Numbered from the stretch's first letter, positions 9,278 to 18,186 are shown. The stretch: DNA of 64,000 bases from Arcobacter iocasae (GCF_042214795.1 NZ_CP090177.1:2170001-2234000); one strand, 5' to 3'. The notes: generated from the letters alone by a model not told the origin. Made by a program: numbers and translations.

Positions 9278-9886
9278 ATGAGTCCTAAAAAAATCAATAA
9301 AGAAACTAAAAGAAGAGAAATTGCACTTGCTTGTTTTGATTTAGTTCATGATGCGAGAATTAGAAACTTAACAGTCGCTGCAGTGGCAAAAAAAGCAGAG
9401 ATTGGTAAAGGAACTATATATGAATATTTTGAAAATAAAGATGATATTATTTTTGAAATAATAAATATGCATATTGAGCTTCAGCATGAGGAAATTATAA
9501 AAAATATTGAAAAAGAAAAGACAATAAAAAATAAGGTATTTCAACTTTTTAATTTTGTTACAAGTAGCACAGAAGATAATTTAAAACATTTTAATGGATA
9601 TAGAGAATATTTGTCAATTGTATTAGCTGAAGAAAATATTCAAAGGTGTAAGTTTAATAATTCCTGCACAAATTTTTTTAGAAATCAACTTAGTTTAATA
9701 ATTGAAGAAGGAATAAAAAACAATGAATTATTACCAATTGCAAGAAGCTTTATAGATGGAATTATGATTTTTGAGAAAGGTCTTACTTTGATGAAAATGA
9801 CACAGTTGGAATTTAATGCAATAGATGCTTGTGAAAAGTTTTTAGATAGTATTTTTGAAGTTATGGAGAAAAAGAATGATAAATAA
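9278..9886 (+). CDS. TetR-family transcriptional regulator of the RND efflux operon
   Basis: Ligand-responsive repressor of 202 residues. The N-terminal helix-turn-helix covers about residues 12-58, with the typical TVAAVAKKAEIGKGTIYEYFENKDD signature; the helical C-terminal domain is the ligand pocket and dimer interface. It is the first gene of the efflux operon and is preceded by a palindrome it probably binds. A GGAG site precedes the ATG. Its last codons overlap the start of the following DUF2798 gene by 11 nt, so translation is coupled. The inducer is unknown but is probably a pump substrate. Confidence 0.9.
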   Translation: MSPKKINKETKRREIALACFDLVHDARIRNLTVAAVAKKAEIGKGTIYEYFENKDDIIFEIINMHIELQHEEIIKNIEKEKTIKNKVFQLFNFVTSSTEDNLKHFNGYREYLSIVLAEENIQRCKFNNSCTNFFRNQLSLIIEEGIKNNELLPIARSFIDGIMIFEKGLTLMKMTQLEFNAIDACEKFLDSIFEVMEKKNDK

Positions 9887-10106
9887 AAAATATGCAAGAA
9901 TAGTTTTTGCATTTTTTATGGCACTAATAATGAGTTTTATAATGAGTTTTGTAATTACATTTATAAACTTAAATCTTGTAGAAGGGTTTGTGTCAAAATG
10001 GATGGAAGCATTTGTTAAAGCATTTATTTGTGCTTTTCCTATTGTCTTTGTTGTAGCACCTCTTGTGCATAAAATCACTAATAAATTAATAAAAGTAGAA
10101 GGATAA
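9876..10106 (+). CDS. DUF2798-family small membrane protein
   Basis: Integral membrane protein of 76 residues with two hydrophobic helices (about 6-31 and 44-65), resembling the DUF2798 family, whose function is unknown. I chose the ATG at 9876 because GGAG at 9865-9868 sits at the right distance and the frame then begins MINKKYARIVFAF. A more upstream ATG would overlap tetR further. It overlaps the tetR stop and is followed after 3 nt by the RND adaptor gene, so it is an integral member of the efflux operon. A role in pump assembly or substrate access is possible but not shown. Confidence 0.8.
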   Translation: MINKKYARIVFAFFMALIMSFIMSFVITFINLNLVEGFVSKWMEAFVKAFICAFPIVFVVAPLVHKITNKLIKVEG

Positions 10107-10109
10107 TAT

Positions 10110-11105
10110 ATGTTTAAAAAATTAGTTATTGTAGTTCTTTCATCAATAGCATTATATGCAGCTGGTGGACCCTCATTAGTAGAAACTACAAAGATAGTAA
10201 AGGGAGTTGTAAATCCTTTACAAGAGTTTGTAGGAACATTAAAATTTGATAGAAATTCTGTCTTAGCTGCGCAAAATTCTGGTGTTGTTCAAAAAATAAA
10301 TTTTGAAGTAGGGGATATAGTTAAAGAAGGTAAGACCTTAGTTCAAATCGATGCAGATATATTAAATGCTCAAGTTGAATCAGCAAGAGCAAATGCTTTA
10401 AATGCAAAAAGAGATTATGAACGATATACAAAATTATTAGAGACAAAATCTATTTCTCAAAAACAATATGATGATATTAAATTAAACTCAATTACTACAA
10501 AAAGTATTTTGAATGAACTAGAAATAGAAAAAGAGAAAAAAAGTATCAAAGCACCATATAGTGGAATAGTAGTTGAAAAATCAATAAACTTAGGTGAGTG
10601 GGTAAATGCAGGAACTGCATTGGCTTCAATTGTAGATACATCTAAAGCTGAGATAACTTTTAATGTTCCTTTAAATATCTATAATGGATTAAAAAAAGGT
10701 GCTATTTATGATATTAATGTAGGTGAAAATATTTTAAAAGGAAAAATGAGTGGAGCAATTCCAAGTGGTGATAAATTAACTAGAACTTTTCCTGTTAAAT
10801 TTAAAGCCAATACTAAAAATGTCTTTGTCTTTGATGGTCAAGAAGCAAGGGTTAATTTATCTAAAAATGCTAAACAAGAATCACTTATAGTTCCAAGAGA
10901 TGCAGTTATTAAAAGATTTGGGAAAAATGTCGTTTTTATTATAAATGATAAAATGATTGCACAAATGATTCCTGTACAAATTATTGCATATTTAGAAAGT
11001 AAAGTTGCCATTAAAGCTGAAGGTTTAGCGGTTGGACAAGATATTGTTAGTAAGGGGAATGAAAGAGTTTTTCCTAATTCGCCTGTAAAAATAATAAACA
11101 AATAG
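10110..11105 (+). CDS. RND efflux periplasmic adaptor (membrane fusion protein)
   Basis: Periplasmic adaptor of 331 residues that bridges the inner-membrane pump and outer-membrane channel. A signal peptide (to about residue 18) is followed by the lipoyl half-motif (about 55-85, SGVVQKINFEVGDIVKEGKTLVQID), a short alpha-hairpin of about 60 residues (90-150), and the second lipoyl half (KAPYSGIVVEKSINLGEWV, about 152-170). Beta-barrel and membrane-proximal domains follow. There is no lipobox cysteine, so it is probably not a lipoprotein. The hairpin is shorter than in AcrA. It lies between the DUF2798 gene and the pump, but a 142-nt structured element separates it from the pump. Confidence 0.93.
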   Translation: MFKKLVIVVLSSIALYAAGGPSLVETTKIVKGVVNPLQEFVGTLKFDRNSVLAAQNSGVVQKINFEVGDIVKEGKTLVQIDADILNAQVESARANALNAKRDYERYTKLLETKSISQKQYDDIKLNSITTKSILNELEIEKEKKSIKAPYSGIVVEKSINLGEWVNAGTALASIVDTSKAEITFNVPLNIYNGLKKGAIYDINVGENILKGKMSGAIPSGDKLTRTFPVKFKANTKNVFVFDGQEARVNLSKNAKQESLIVPRDAVIKRFGKNVVFIINDKMIAQMIPVQIIAYLESKVAIKAEGLAVGQDIVSKGNERVFPNSPVKIINK

Positions 11106-11247
11106 AGATAACTCGTTGTCTCCTTTAGGATTTCTCAAAGAGAGTGCGAGCACAAGGTTTCTTTAGCTGGAATTTCTTTCCATCACTAAAAGAAGTTAGA
11201 AATGAAAAGGTTCCTTAAAATTGAGGAACACTTTAAAGGAATAAATA
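11105..11247 (+). repeat. Structured intercistronic RNA element, copy A (upstream of RND pump)
   Basis: Fills the whole gap from the adaptor stop codon to the pump ATG. It shares with copy B near sufC the block AACTCGTTGTCTCCTTTAG (11110-11128), GTTTCTTTAG (11157-11166) and GAAAAGGTTCC (11204-11214). Hairpin 1 is GAGATAA-CTCG-TTGTCTC (11105-11122). Hairpin 2 is TTTAG/CTAAA enclosing TGGAA/TTCCA (11162-11190). Hairpin 3 is GTTCC/GGAAC (11210-11229). The ribosome site AAAGGA follows. TTCCTT (11211-11216) could instead pair with AAGGAA (11236-11241) and hide that site. Whether it acts as RNA is inference. Confidence 0.75.
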
Positions 11248-14200
11248 ATGGATTTAATTAAATTTTCGATTAAAAACCCTGTAACAATTATTGTTTCAGT
11301 TTTAATCGTAGTATTGTTTGGTTTTTTATCACTTTCTAAATTACCATATCAATTAACACCTTCAGTTACAAAACCTGAGATTAAGATTACAACAACTTGG
11401 GGAGGTGCAACTCCTCATGAAGTTGAAAGAGAGATAATTGAAGAGCAAGAAGATGCCCTTAAAAGTTTGAATAATTTAGAAAAATATGAATCATCTGCTA
11501 GTGATGATCAAGGTGAAATCACTTTAACTTTTAAATTATCTACTGATATTAGAGTTGCTTTACAAGATGTTTCAAATAAATTAAATGAAGTAAGTTCTTA
11601 TCCAGATAATGTTGATGAACCAATAATTGAAACAGCAACAGCAAGTCCTGTTATTTGGATGATGTTACAAACTATTGATAATAATCCAAGACATATAGAT
11701 GAGTATAGAACTTTTTTTAATGATGAAATAAAGCCAGTTATAAAAAGAGTAAATGGTGTTTCTGGAACTATGGATATTGGTGGTAGAGAAAAACAAATGC
11801 AAATTGTATTTGATACTAATAAACTTGCTTCTTATGGATTAACTATTTCACAAGTAATTTCAATTATTCAAAATGAAAATATTGATGTTTCTGCTGGTAT
11901 TCAAAATATAAATAGAAGAGCCTATAGAATTAGAACTGTAAATAAATTTACATCACCTGCAGATATTGAGAAAGTAGTTTTAATCTCAACAAGAGATAAA
12001 AAAGTTACTATAAAAGATATTGCTAAAGTAGACTTTGGGTATGAAACTGCAAATGGTGTTGCGATGTACTTAGGAGAAGATGGAATATTCTTAGGAGTTC
12101 AACCAAGTGCAGATTCAAATGTTGTTGAGCTTACAAATGAAGTTGAAAAAGTTGTAAATAGACTTAATGCTGGAATTTTAAAAGATAAAAAATTAAAAAT
12201 ACAATGGATATATGATCAAAGACCATATATAGTTGGTTCTGTTGACTTAGTGCAGAAAAATATTATTATAGGTGGAGTTCTTGCAATATTTATTTTAATT
12301 TTATTTTTAAGAAGTATTTCTCCTACTGCTGTTATTTCTGTGGCTATTCCAATATCTATTATTGGTACATTTATTATATTAGATGCTATGGGAAGAAGTC
12401 TAAATACTATTTCTTTAGCTGGTATCTCCTTTGCTGTTGGTATGCTAGTAGATAGTGCTATTGTTGTTTTAGAAAATATTGATAGGCATAGAAAAGAAGG
12501 TATGAGTGTAGGTGACGCTGCGTATAAAGGGGCAAGCGAAGTATGGGGAGCCTTGATTGCTTCTGCACTTACAACAATTGCTGTATTTTTGCCAATTGTA
12601 TTTTTACAAGATGAAGCAGGGCAACTATTTAAAGATATTGCCATTGCAGTAACAGCATCTGTTACATTTTCATTATTTGTTTCTATTTCAGTTATTCCAA
12701 TGCTTTGGAAAAAATTTGCAGGAATGTCAAAAAGAGAGCCAAAAGATGCGGGTGCAATAGCAAATTTTGGTCATAAAATGGTTGATTTAATTATGTCAAT
12801 TGTTACTTTGTCTTTACGAAGTACATTTACAAAGGTAGTGACAATTTTATCATTAACAATTTTTTCAATTGGTGCTATTTATGTTCTTTTCCCAAAACTT
12901 GATTACTTACCAAAAGGGAATAAAAACTTGATTTTCAATATTCTAATTACTCCTCCTGGTCTTTCATACGATGAAAGATATGGAATGGGAACATATTTAA
13001 TGAAACAAGTGGAGCCTTATATAAATAAAGATGTTGGTAATACTCCAGGGCTTAATAGAGCTTTTTATGTATCATTTGGTGATTTTAGCTTATTTGGTGG
13101 AACTTCAATGCATGAAGATAGAGCGGCAGAGTTAATACCAATGTTTAGACCAATAGTAAATTCAATACCCTCTGTTTTTGGAGTTTCTCTTCAATCAGGT
13201 GTATTTGAATCAGATATAGGTGAGGGTAATACTGTTGATATTGATATAAGTGGTGAAAAAATTGAAGATATTGCAAATATTGGAGCCCAACTTTTTGGAG
13301 CTACTATGGGAGCAATTCCAGGCAGTCAAGTTCGACCTGTACCATCTATTGAGTTACTTTATCCAGAAGCTAGAATCAAACCTGATAGAGATGCATTAAA
13401 AGCATTAGATCTTAGCTCTCGAGAATTGGGTATTGATATTGATGTATTGATGAGTGGAAGAAAAGTGGGTGATTTTGAACAAGATGGTAAAAAGAAAATT
13501 GACTTGATTTTAAAAGCAGATGAAAATATCATTAAAACACCTGAAGATATTATGGCAACACAACTTGCTTTACCTAATGGGATGATTTTACCTGTCTCTT
13601 CTTTAGCTGATTATATTTCAACAACTGGAATTTCAGAAATTAGACACTTAAATGGTAAAAGAACTATTACATTACAAGTTACACCTCCTGAAGGCATGAC
13701 AATAGATGAAGCCATGAAAACAATTGGTGGAATGTTAAAAGGAATGGAAGAAAAAGGAATTATTAATGATAGTGTTAAAATTGGTATTTCTGGAACAGCT
13801 GATAAGTTAACTGAGACAATAAAACTTTTAATGGATAATTTTATTCTAGCTTTAGTAATTGTGTATTTACTTATGGCTTCATTATTTGGAAACTTCTTAT
13901 ATCCAATAGTTATTATGTTTACTGTACCTTTAGCAACTGCTGGAGGATTTATCGGGCTTAAACTTACAAATACATTTATTGCTCCACAACCTTTGGATAT
14001 ATTAACAATGTTAGGGTTTATTATTCTAGTTGGAATTGTTGTAAATAATGCAATTTTGATAGTTCATCAAAGTTTAAACTACATAAGAGATGAAGGAATG
14101 GAACATAAAAAAGCAGTAATAGAAGCTACAAGAACAAGAATTAGACCTATTTATATGAGTTCATTAACTTCTGTATTCGGTATGTTGCCTTTAGTTTTAG

Positions 14201-14379
14201 TACCAGGTCCAGGAAGTGAATTTTATAGAGGGTTAGGTTCAGTTATTACGGGTGGTTTAGCATTCTCAACAATATTTACAATATTTGTTACTCCTGCACT
14301 TTTAATGTTTTTTATTAAATTAGAACAAAGAGTAAAAAGAGGTAATAATAAAGGACCAGTTGATGTTAGTAAATCTTAA
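11248..14379 (+). CDS. RND efflux pump permease (HAE1-like)
   Basis: Inner-membrane proton-driven efflux pump of 1043 residues, the usual AcrB-family length, with 12 membrane helices and two large periplasmic loops. It begins IKFSIKNPVTIIVSVLIVVLFG. Helix 4 reads GMLVDSAIVVLENIDRHRKEG: the first relay aspartate is kept but the second is Ser. Helix 10 reads GIVVNNAILIVHQ, with Asn where AcrB has the relay Lys. This pattern is found in many AcrB-like pumps of the VDNAIVVLEN type. The partners are the adaptor upstream and the TolC-like channel 9 nt downstream. Substrates are unknown. The start at 11248 follows AAAGGAATAAAT. Confidence 0.94.
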   Translation: MDLIKFSIKNPVTIIVSVLIVVLFGFLSLSKLPYQLTPSVTKPEIKITTTWGGATPHEVEREIIEEQEDALKSLNNLEKYESSASDDQGEITLTFKLSTDIRVALQDVSNKLNEVSSYPDNVDEPIIETATASPVIWMMLQTIDNNPRHIDEYRTFFNDEIKPVIKRVNGVSGTMDIGGREKQMQIVFDTNKLASYGLTISQVISIIQNENIDVSAGIQNINRRAYRIRTVNKFTSPADIEKVVLISTRDKKVTIKDIAKVDFGYETANGVAMYLGEDGIFLGVQPSADSNVVELTNEVEKVVNRLNAGILKDKKLKIQWIYDQRPYIVGSVDLVQKNIIIGGVLAIFILILFLRSISPTAVISVAIPISIIGTFIILDAMGRSLNTISLAGISFAVGMLVDSAIVVLENIDRHRKEGMSVGDAAYKGASEVWGALIASALTTIAVFLPIVFLQDEAGQLFKDIAIAVTASVTFSLFVSISVIPMLWKKFAGMSKREPKDAGAIANFGHKMVDLIMSIVTLSLRSTFTKVVTILSLTIFSIGAIYVLFPKLDYLPKGNKNLIFNILITPPGLSYDERYGMGTYLMKQVEPYINKDVGNTPGLNRAFYVSFGDFSLFGGTSMHEDRAAELIPMFRPIVNSIPSVFGVSLQSGVFESDIGEGNTVDIDISGEKIEDIANIGAQLFGATMGAIPGSQVRPVPSIELLYPEARIKPDRDALKALDLSSRELGIDIDVLMSGRKVGDFEQDGKKKIDLILKADENIIKTPEDIMATQLALPNGMILPVSSLADYISTTGISEIRHLNGKRTITLQVTPPEGMTIDEAMKTIGGMLKGMEEKGIINDSVKIGISGTADKLTETIKLLMDNFILALVIVYLLMASLFGNFLYPIVIMFTVPLATAGGFIGLKLTNTFIAPQPLDILTMLGFIILVGIVVNNAILIVHQSLNYIRDEGMEHKKAVIEATRTRIRPIYMSSLTSVFGMLPLVLVPGPGSEFYRGLGSVITGGLAFSTIFTIFVTPALLMFFIKLEQRVKRGNNKGPVDVSKS

Positions 14380-14388
14380 GGATAAAAA

Positions 14389-15630
14389 ATGAAAAGAATT
14401 AAATATTTAGTATTGTCATCTTTAGTTGCAACTAACTTATTTGCAATATCACTTGATGAGGTTTTAAATATCTCATTGGAAAAAAACTTAGATATTGCAA
14501 TAAGTAATTATGAATATAAAGAGACAAAAGAAGATTATAATAAATCAAAATCTGCATTTTTGCCAAAAGTCGATTTGTCGTATTCTTATAACAATAGTGA
14601 TAAACAAACACCTGGGCAGATAAAAGAAGATTCAACTGCTAGTGCAACAATCTCTTATAATCTTTTTAATGGATTTAAAGATTTTAGTGAACTTTATAGC
14701 ACTAAGTATTTAAGAAATGCTTCAAAGTTTTCTTATAACGCTAAAAAGCAAGATATCCTATTAAGTACAAAAGAAGCATATATTGATTATTTAAATAAAA
14801 GAAAAAATCTTTTAACACAAGAAGATTCATATAAATTATTTGAAAATCAATACATAGATGCAAAAAACCAGTTTATACAAGGATTGGTTTCAAAAAATGA
14901 TTTATTAAAAGTTGAAGTTAATATGCTAAATGCTAAACAAAGTGTAATTCAAGCAAAAGGAGATTTGAATATTTCTTTATACTCTTTGAGTAATATTTTA
15001 GGTGGGTACGACTTAACAAATGAAAAGATAGAAGAGTTAAATATAAATGAAAATAAAAACTTTGTTTATGATGTATCTCTTTTAGAAAATAGAAGTGAAA
15101 TAAAAGCATATGAACTAAATCTAAAAAGTATAAAAGAACAATCTTTTGGTTCAAGAAATACTTTTATGCCAAAAGTTGATGCAAGTGTTTCTTATAATAA
15201 ATATGGAGATGATGAAAATATTGGGGGAAGAGATTTGTATCCTGATTCACAAGAAGTAGTTAATGTAACTGCTTCTTGGAATTTGTATAATGGAAATAGT
15301 GATTATAGTGATATTATAAAGAAAAATATTCAAGTGAAAAAAGCAGTGGCTAATTTAGAAAAAATTAGACTAAGTATAAAACTTCAATATCAAAATGCAC
15401 TCTCTTCTCTTGCTGTATCAAAAGCTAATTTTGAAACTTCAAAATTGGCACTTAAACAAGCAGAAGAAAACTATACAATAGTTAAAAATAGATTCCAAGA
15501 AGGTTTGTCTGATAATACAGATTTAATCGATGCAAACTACTTACTTAGTGCAGCAAAACAAAATTATTATAAAGCTTATTATGATAAATATATTTCAGTA
15601 GAAACTTTAAATAGAATTTTAGAGAAGTAG
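14389..15630 (+). CDS. TolC-family outer-membrane efflux channel
   Basis: Outer-membrane exit duct of 413 residues for the RND system. A signal peptide (to about residue 19, ending LFAISLDE) is followed by two OEP repeats of long coiled-coil helices with beta strands (about 20-205 and 220-410), including the recurrent SxNxxDxxTPGQ and SYNxYGDDENIGGR strand regions. It lacks an obvious lipobox cysteine. It is the last gene of the operon, 9 nt after the pump, with GGAT before the ATG. The following genes converge on it. Confidence 0.92.
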   Translation: MKRIKYLVLSSLVATNLFAISLDEVLNISLEKNLDIAISNYEYKETKEDYNKSKSAFLPKVDLSYSYNNSDKQTPGQIKEDSTASATISYNLFNGFKDFSELYSTKYLRNASKFSYNAKKQDILLSTKEAYIDYLNKRKNLLTQEDSYKLFENQYIDAKNQFIQGLVSKNDLLKVEVNMLNAKQSVIQAKGDLNISLYSLSNILGGYDLTNEKIEELNINENKNFVYDVSLLENRSEIKAYELNLKSIKEQSFGSRNTFMPKVDASVSYNKYGDDENIGGRDLYPDSQEVVNVTASWNLYNGNSDYSDIIKKNIQVKKAVANLEKIRLSIKLQYQNALSSLAVSKANFETSKLALKQAEENYTIVKNRFQEGLSDNTDLIDANYLLSAAKQNYYKAYYDKYISVETLNRILEK

Positions 15631-15644
15631 TTTAAAGTATATTA

Positions 15645-15917
15645 TTATTTCCAAAACAAGGGTTTATCTTTTTGCCCTTGTTCTTTTCGTTTTGGTTCAA
15701 TTCTTTTTTCAGGTTTATAGTTATCATATTTAAAAGGATTTCTAAATTGCAAAGAAGTAGGAGTTGGACCTCCATCTTTTTCTACGGTTCTTGGTTTATA
15801 GGTATCTCCTAAACTTGACCAACTTCTAGGTAAAAGAATATAAGCAACTACTAATACAATTATCACTAATGATATTATTATATATAGCCATTTATTACTT
15901 GATTCTTTTTCTTCCAT
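15645..15917 (-). CDS. Small single-pass membrane protein, Suf-linked paralogue 2
   Basis: No known family recognised. It has 90 residues: a short charged cytoplasmic start (MEEKESSNKW), one membrane helix (about 11-29) ending in PRSW, then a basic, proline-rich tail. It shares with its upstream neighbour SNKW, a Tyr-Ile hydrophobic stretch, P-x-S-x2-S, TY-x2-R, LQFR-x2-F-x-YD-x-YKP-x-K and a terminal KP-(I/L)-FW. The two genes are a tandem duplication separated by 11 nt, placed straight after the suf cluster on the same strand. A membrane-anchored accessory to Fe-S assembly is one possibility; it is inference from position only. Confidence 0.72.
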   Translation of the reverse strand: MEEKESSNKWLYIIISLVIIVLVVAYILLPRSWSSLGDTYKPRTVEKDGGPTPTSLQFRNPFKYDNYKPEKRIEPKRKEQGQKDKPLFWK

Positions 15918-15928
15918 TTAGTTCCTTT

Positions 15929-16210
15929 TTATTTGTTTTTATTGTCCCAGAAAATTGGTTTATCCCCATCTTTTCCCTCCATTTGTTTTTGCATAAAAGT
16001 ACTTTTTTTAGGAGGTTTATATTTATCATATTGAAAGCCAGTTCTAAATTGTAATTTAATTGGGTCGGAATTTTTACCTGAACTTCTTAAACTATATGTA
16101 TTACTAAAGCTATTTTGACTTGAAGGAATAAATAAATAACCTAAAATAAGTATTAGTAAAACCACAGCTATCTTTATATATTTAGACCATTTGTTAGATG
16201 TTTTTTCCAT
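15929..16210 (-). CDS. Small single-pass membrane protein, Suf-linked paralogue 1
   Basis: Membrane protein of 93 residues with no family recognised. It has a short charged N-terminus (MEKTSNKWSKY), one hydrophobic helix (about 12-28, ending FIP), and a soluble tail with TYSLRSSG, LQFRTGFQYDKYKPPK and KPIFWDN. The pattern is shared with the next gene. The gap to sufT is 46 nt without an obvious terminator, so it could be the seventh gene of the suf operon, though a separate promoter in the gap is possible. The ATG follows an AAGGAAAAAT ribosome site. Which side of the membrane the tail faces is not certain. Confidence 0.74.
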   Translation of the reverse strand: MEKTSNKWSKYIKIAVVLLILILGYLFIPSSQNSFSNTYSLRSSGKNSDPIKLQFRTGFQYDKYKPPKKSTFMQKQMEGKDGDKPIFWDNKNK

Positions 16211-16256
16211 ATAAATTTTTCCTTATACTTTCATTATATTGGAAAAATAATAAAAT

Positions 16257-16598
16257 CTATATAAGGAAGCCATTTGCTAACATTATATCTTTCCCATCAT
16301 CTGTGACTTTAGTTTTATCCCATGGAGGGTCAAAGGTAAGGTTTACATAAACTTCACCTATTTCTTCTATTACTTTTACTGCATAAGTTACATCATTTAC
16401 TAAACTATCAGCAACAGGGCAACCTGGACTTGTAAGAGTCATATCAACATTACATATAAGTATTTTTTCTTTTTCTTCTAAATCTATTTTATAAATTAAT
16501 CCCAAATCATAAATATTAACTGGAATCTCTGGGTCAAATATATGTTTTAATTGTCCAATTACTCTTTCAGTTATTTCTTCTTTATTATAATTTCCCAT
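16257..16598 (-). CDS. sufT: SufT / MIP18 (DUF59) Fe-S assembly factor
   Basis: Small DUF59 protein of 113 residues that helps mature or deliver Fe-S clusters. Family signatures: DPEIPVNIYDLGLIYKI (about 22-38), the conserved MTLTSPGCPVAD with its cysteine near residue 60, and VNLTFDPPWDKTKV. It overlaps or abuts sufE by spacing (its ATG at 16598, next to the sufE stop at 16599), so it belongs to the suf operon. Assignment as SufT is by domain and operon; PaaD-like proteins share the fold but would sit with phenylacetate genes, which are absent. Confidence 0.88.
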   Translation of the reverse strand: MGNYNKEEITERVIGQLKHIFDPEIPVNIYDLGLIYKIDLEEKEKILICNVDMTLTSPGCPVADSLVNDVTYAVKVIEEIGEVYVNLTFDPPWDKTKVTDDGKDIMLANGFLI

Positions 16599-17006
16599 TT
16601 ATTTTTCCTTCGCATACTCTTTTATTTTTTTTATCATACCTTGGACACCACTTTGTCTATTTGGTGTTATTATTTCTGTTAAGTTTAATTTATCCAAAAT
16701 ATTTATATCTAGATTATTTATATCATCTTTTTTTTCATTTGAAAATATTGTTGTGATAATATAAACTAACCCTTTAACAATAGCTGCATTTGAATCTGCT
16801 CTAAAAACCAATTCATTATTTTTAACATCTTTTATAAGCCATACTTTAGAAGTACAACCTTGCACTAAATTTTCTTCAACCATCTCTTTTTCATCTAAAG
16901 GGTTTAGTTTTTTACCCAAATCTATGATAAATTGATATTTTTCAAGTTCATCATCAAAAAGTTCCAAATCATCTTTAAACTCTTCAATTTTTTTTTCAAT
17001 ACTCAT
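16599..17006 (-). CDS. sufE: SufE cysteine desulfuration protein
   Basis: Takes persulfide sulfur from SufS and passes it to the SufB scaffold. It has 135 residues, the usual size. The acceptor Cys51 lies in VQGCTSKVW, the hallmark SufE motif, and RADSNAAIVKGL follows near 69-80. Start ATG at 17006, one nucleotide from the sufS stop at 17008. It lies directly downstream of sufS, as expected for a SufS-SufE pair. Confidence 0.92.
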   Translation of the reverse strand: MSIEKKIEEFKDDLELFDDELEKYQFIIDLGKKLNPLDEKEMVEENLVQGCTSKVWLIKDVKNNELVFRADSNAAIVKGLVYIITTIFSNEKKDDINNLDINILDKLNLTEIITPNRQSGVQGMIKKIKEYAKEK

Positions 17007-17007
17007 C

Positions 17008-18186
17008 TTAATCCTTTAACATAGTTATGGCTTTTTTTAAAGCAATAATTAGTTTATCAATATCCTCTTTTTCATTATAAAAAGCAATACTAACCCGAAT
17101 AGTTCCCTCTATTCCCAGACTTTTCATAATAGGTTGAGCACAATGATGTCCACATCTTAAAGCTATGCCCATTTTATCAACTAAAATACCCACATCTTCT
17201 GCCATAATATTTTTGATATTAAAACTAAGTGAACCAATAGAATTTTTTATGTCACTATAAAAAATAATATCATCTATTTTTGATAACTCTTCGTAAAGAT
17301 ATATGTAAAGCTCTATTTCTTTTTTTTCAATATTTTCATATCCAAGCTCTTTTATAAACTCAATTGCTTTTCCAAATCCAATGACACCTGCTATATTTTG
17401 AGTACCTGCTTCAAATTTAAAAGGAGAGTCAAGTAATATACTTCGCTCATAAGTAACATCATTGATTGTGGCTCCTCCTGTTTGGTAAGGCAAAATATCA
17501 TTTAGTAAATTCTCTTTTATATAAATAGCTCCAACACCTGTTGGTCCAAAGGTTTTATGTGAAGAGATTGCAAAAAAGTCTATATCTAAATCTTGCACAT
17601 CAGTTTTTTTGTGAGTTAAACTTTGCGCTCCATCAACTAAAACTTTCGCGCCATATTTATGGGCTAAGCTAGTGATTCTTTTTATGTCGTGAATCTTTCC
17701 AAAGGCATTTGATATATGTGTAATAGATACAAGTGCGTTAGGATTTTCTTTTAATATATTTTCAAAATCTTCATAATCAAAATCAAGATTCTCATTGCAT
17801 TTTACTACTTCAAAATCTATATTAGCTATTTGCCATGGCACAATATTTGAGTGGTGCTCTAAAGAAGAGATTATCACTTTTTTAAATCTATTTTTTGCGT
17901 ATGAATTTACTATAAAATTAATACTCTCTGTCACACCTTTTGTAAAGATTATTTCATGTTTTTCTTTTGCATTTATAAACTTTTTTAAAACTTCTCTTGT
18001 GTGTTCGTAATTTTGTGTTGCTTTATTTGCATTTCCATGATTACTTCTATGTGTATTTGAACAATAAAATGAATAATAATTTACAATTTCATCAATAACC
18101 ACTTGTGGTTTTTGAGTCGTAGCAGCATTGTCAAGATAGACAATATTGCTATTTTTAAAATAAGGAAAATAATCTTTGTACATCAT
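17008..18186 (-). CDS. sufS: SufS cysteine desulfurase (group II)
   Basis: PLP enzyme that removes sulfur from cysteine to give alanine and an enzyme persulfide. It has 392 residues. It begins with the SufS-type YLDNAATTQKP (about 17-27). The PLP lysine is Lys211 in SSHKTFGPTGVG, and the catalytic Cys345 lies in ALRCGHHCAQP, the group II motif. The ATG overlaps the sufD stop (ATGA), giving translational coupling. It is distinct from the NifS-type enzyme encoded 3.6 kb away, so the genome has two desulfurases. Confidence 0.94.
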   Translation of the reverse strand: MMYKDYFPYFKNSNIVYLDNAATTQKPQVVIDEIVNYYSFYCSNTHRSNHGNANKATQNYEHTREVLKKFINAKEKHEIIFTKGVTESINFIVNSYAKNRFKKVIISSLEHHSNIVPWQIANIDFEVVKCNENLDFDYEDFENILKENPNALVSITHISNAFGKIHDIKRITSLAHKYGAKVLVDGAQSLTHKKTDVQDLDIDFFAISSHKTFGPTGVGAIYIKENLLNDILPYQTGGATINDVTYERSILLDSPFKFEAGTQNIAGVIGFGKAIEFIKELGYENIEKKEIELYIYLYEELSKIDDIIFYSDIKNSIGSLSFNIKNIMAEDVGILVDKMGIALRCGHHCAQPIMKSLGIEGTIRVSIAFYNEKEDIDKLIIALKKAITMLKD

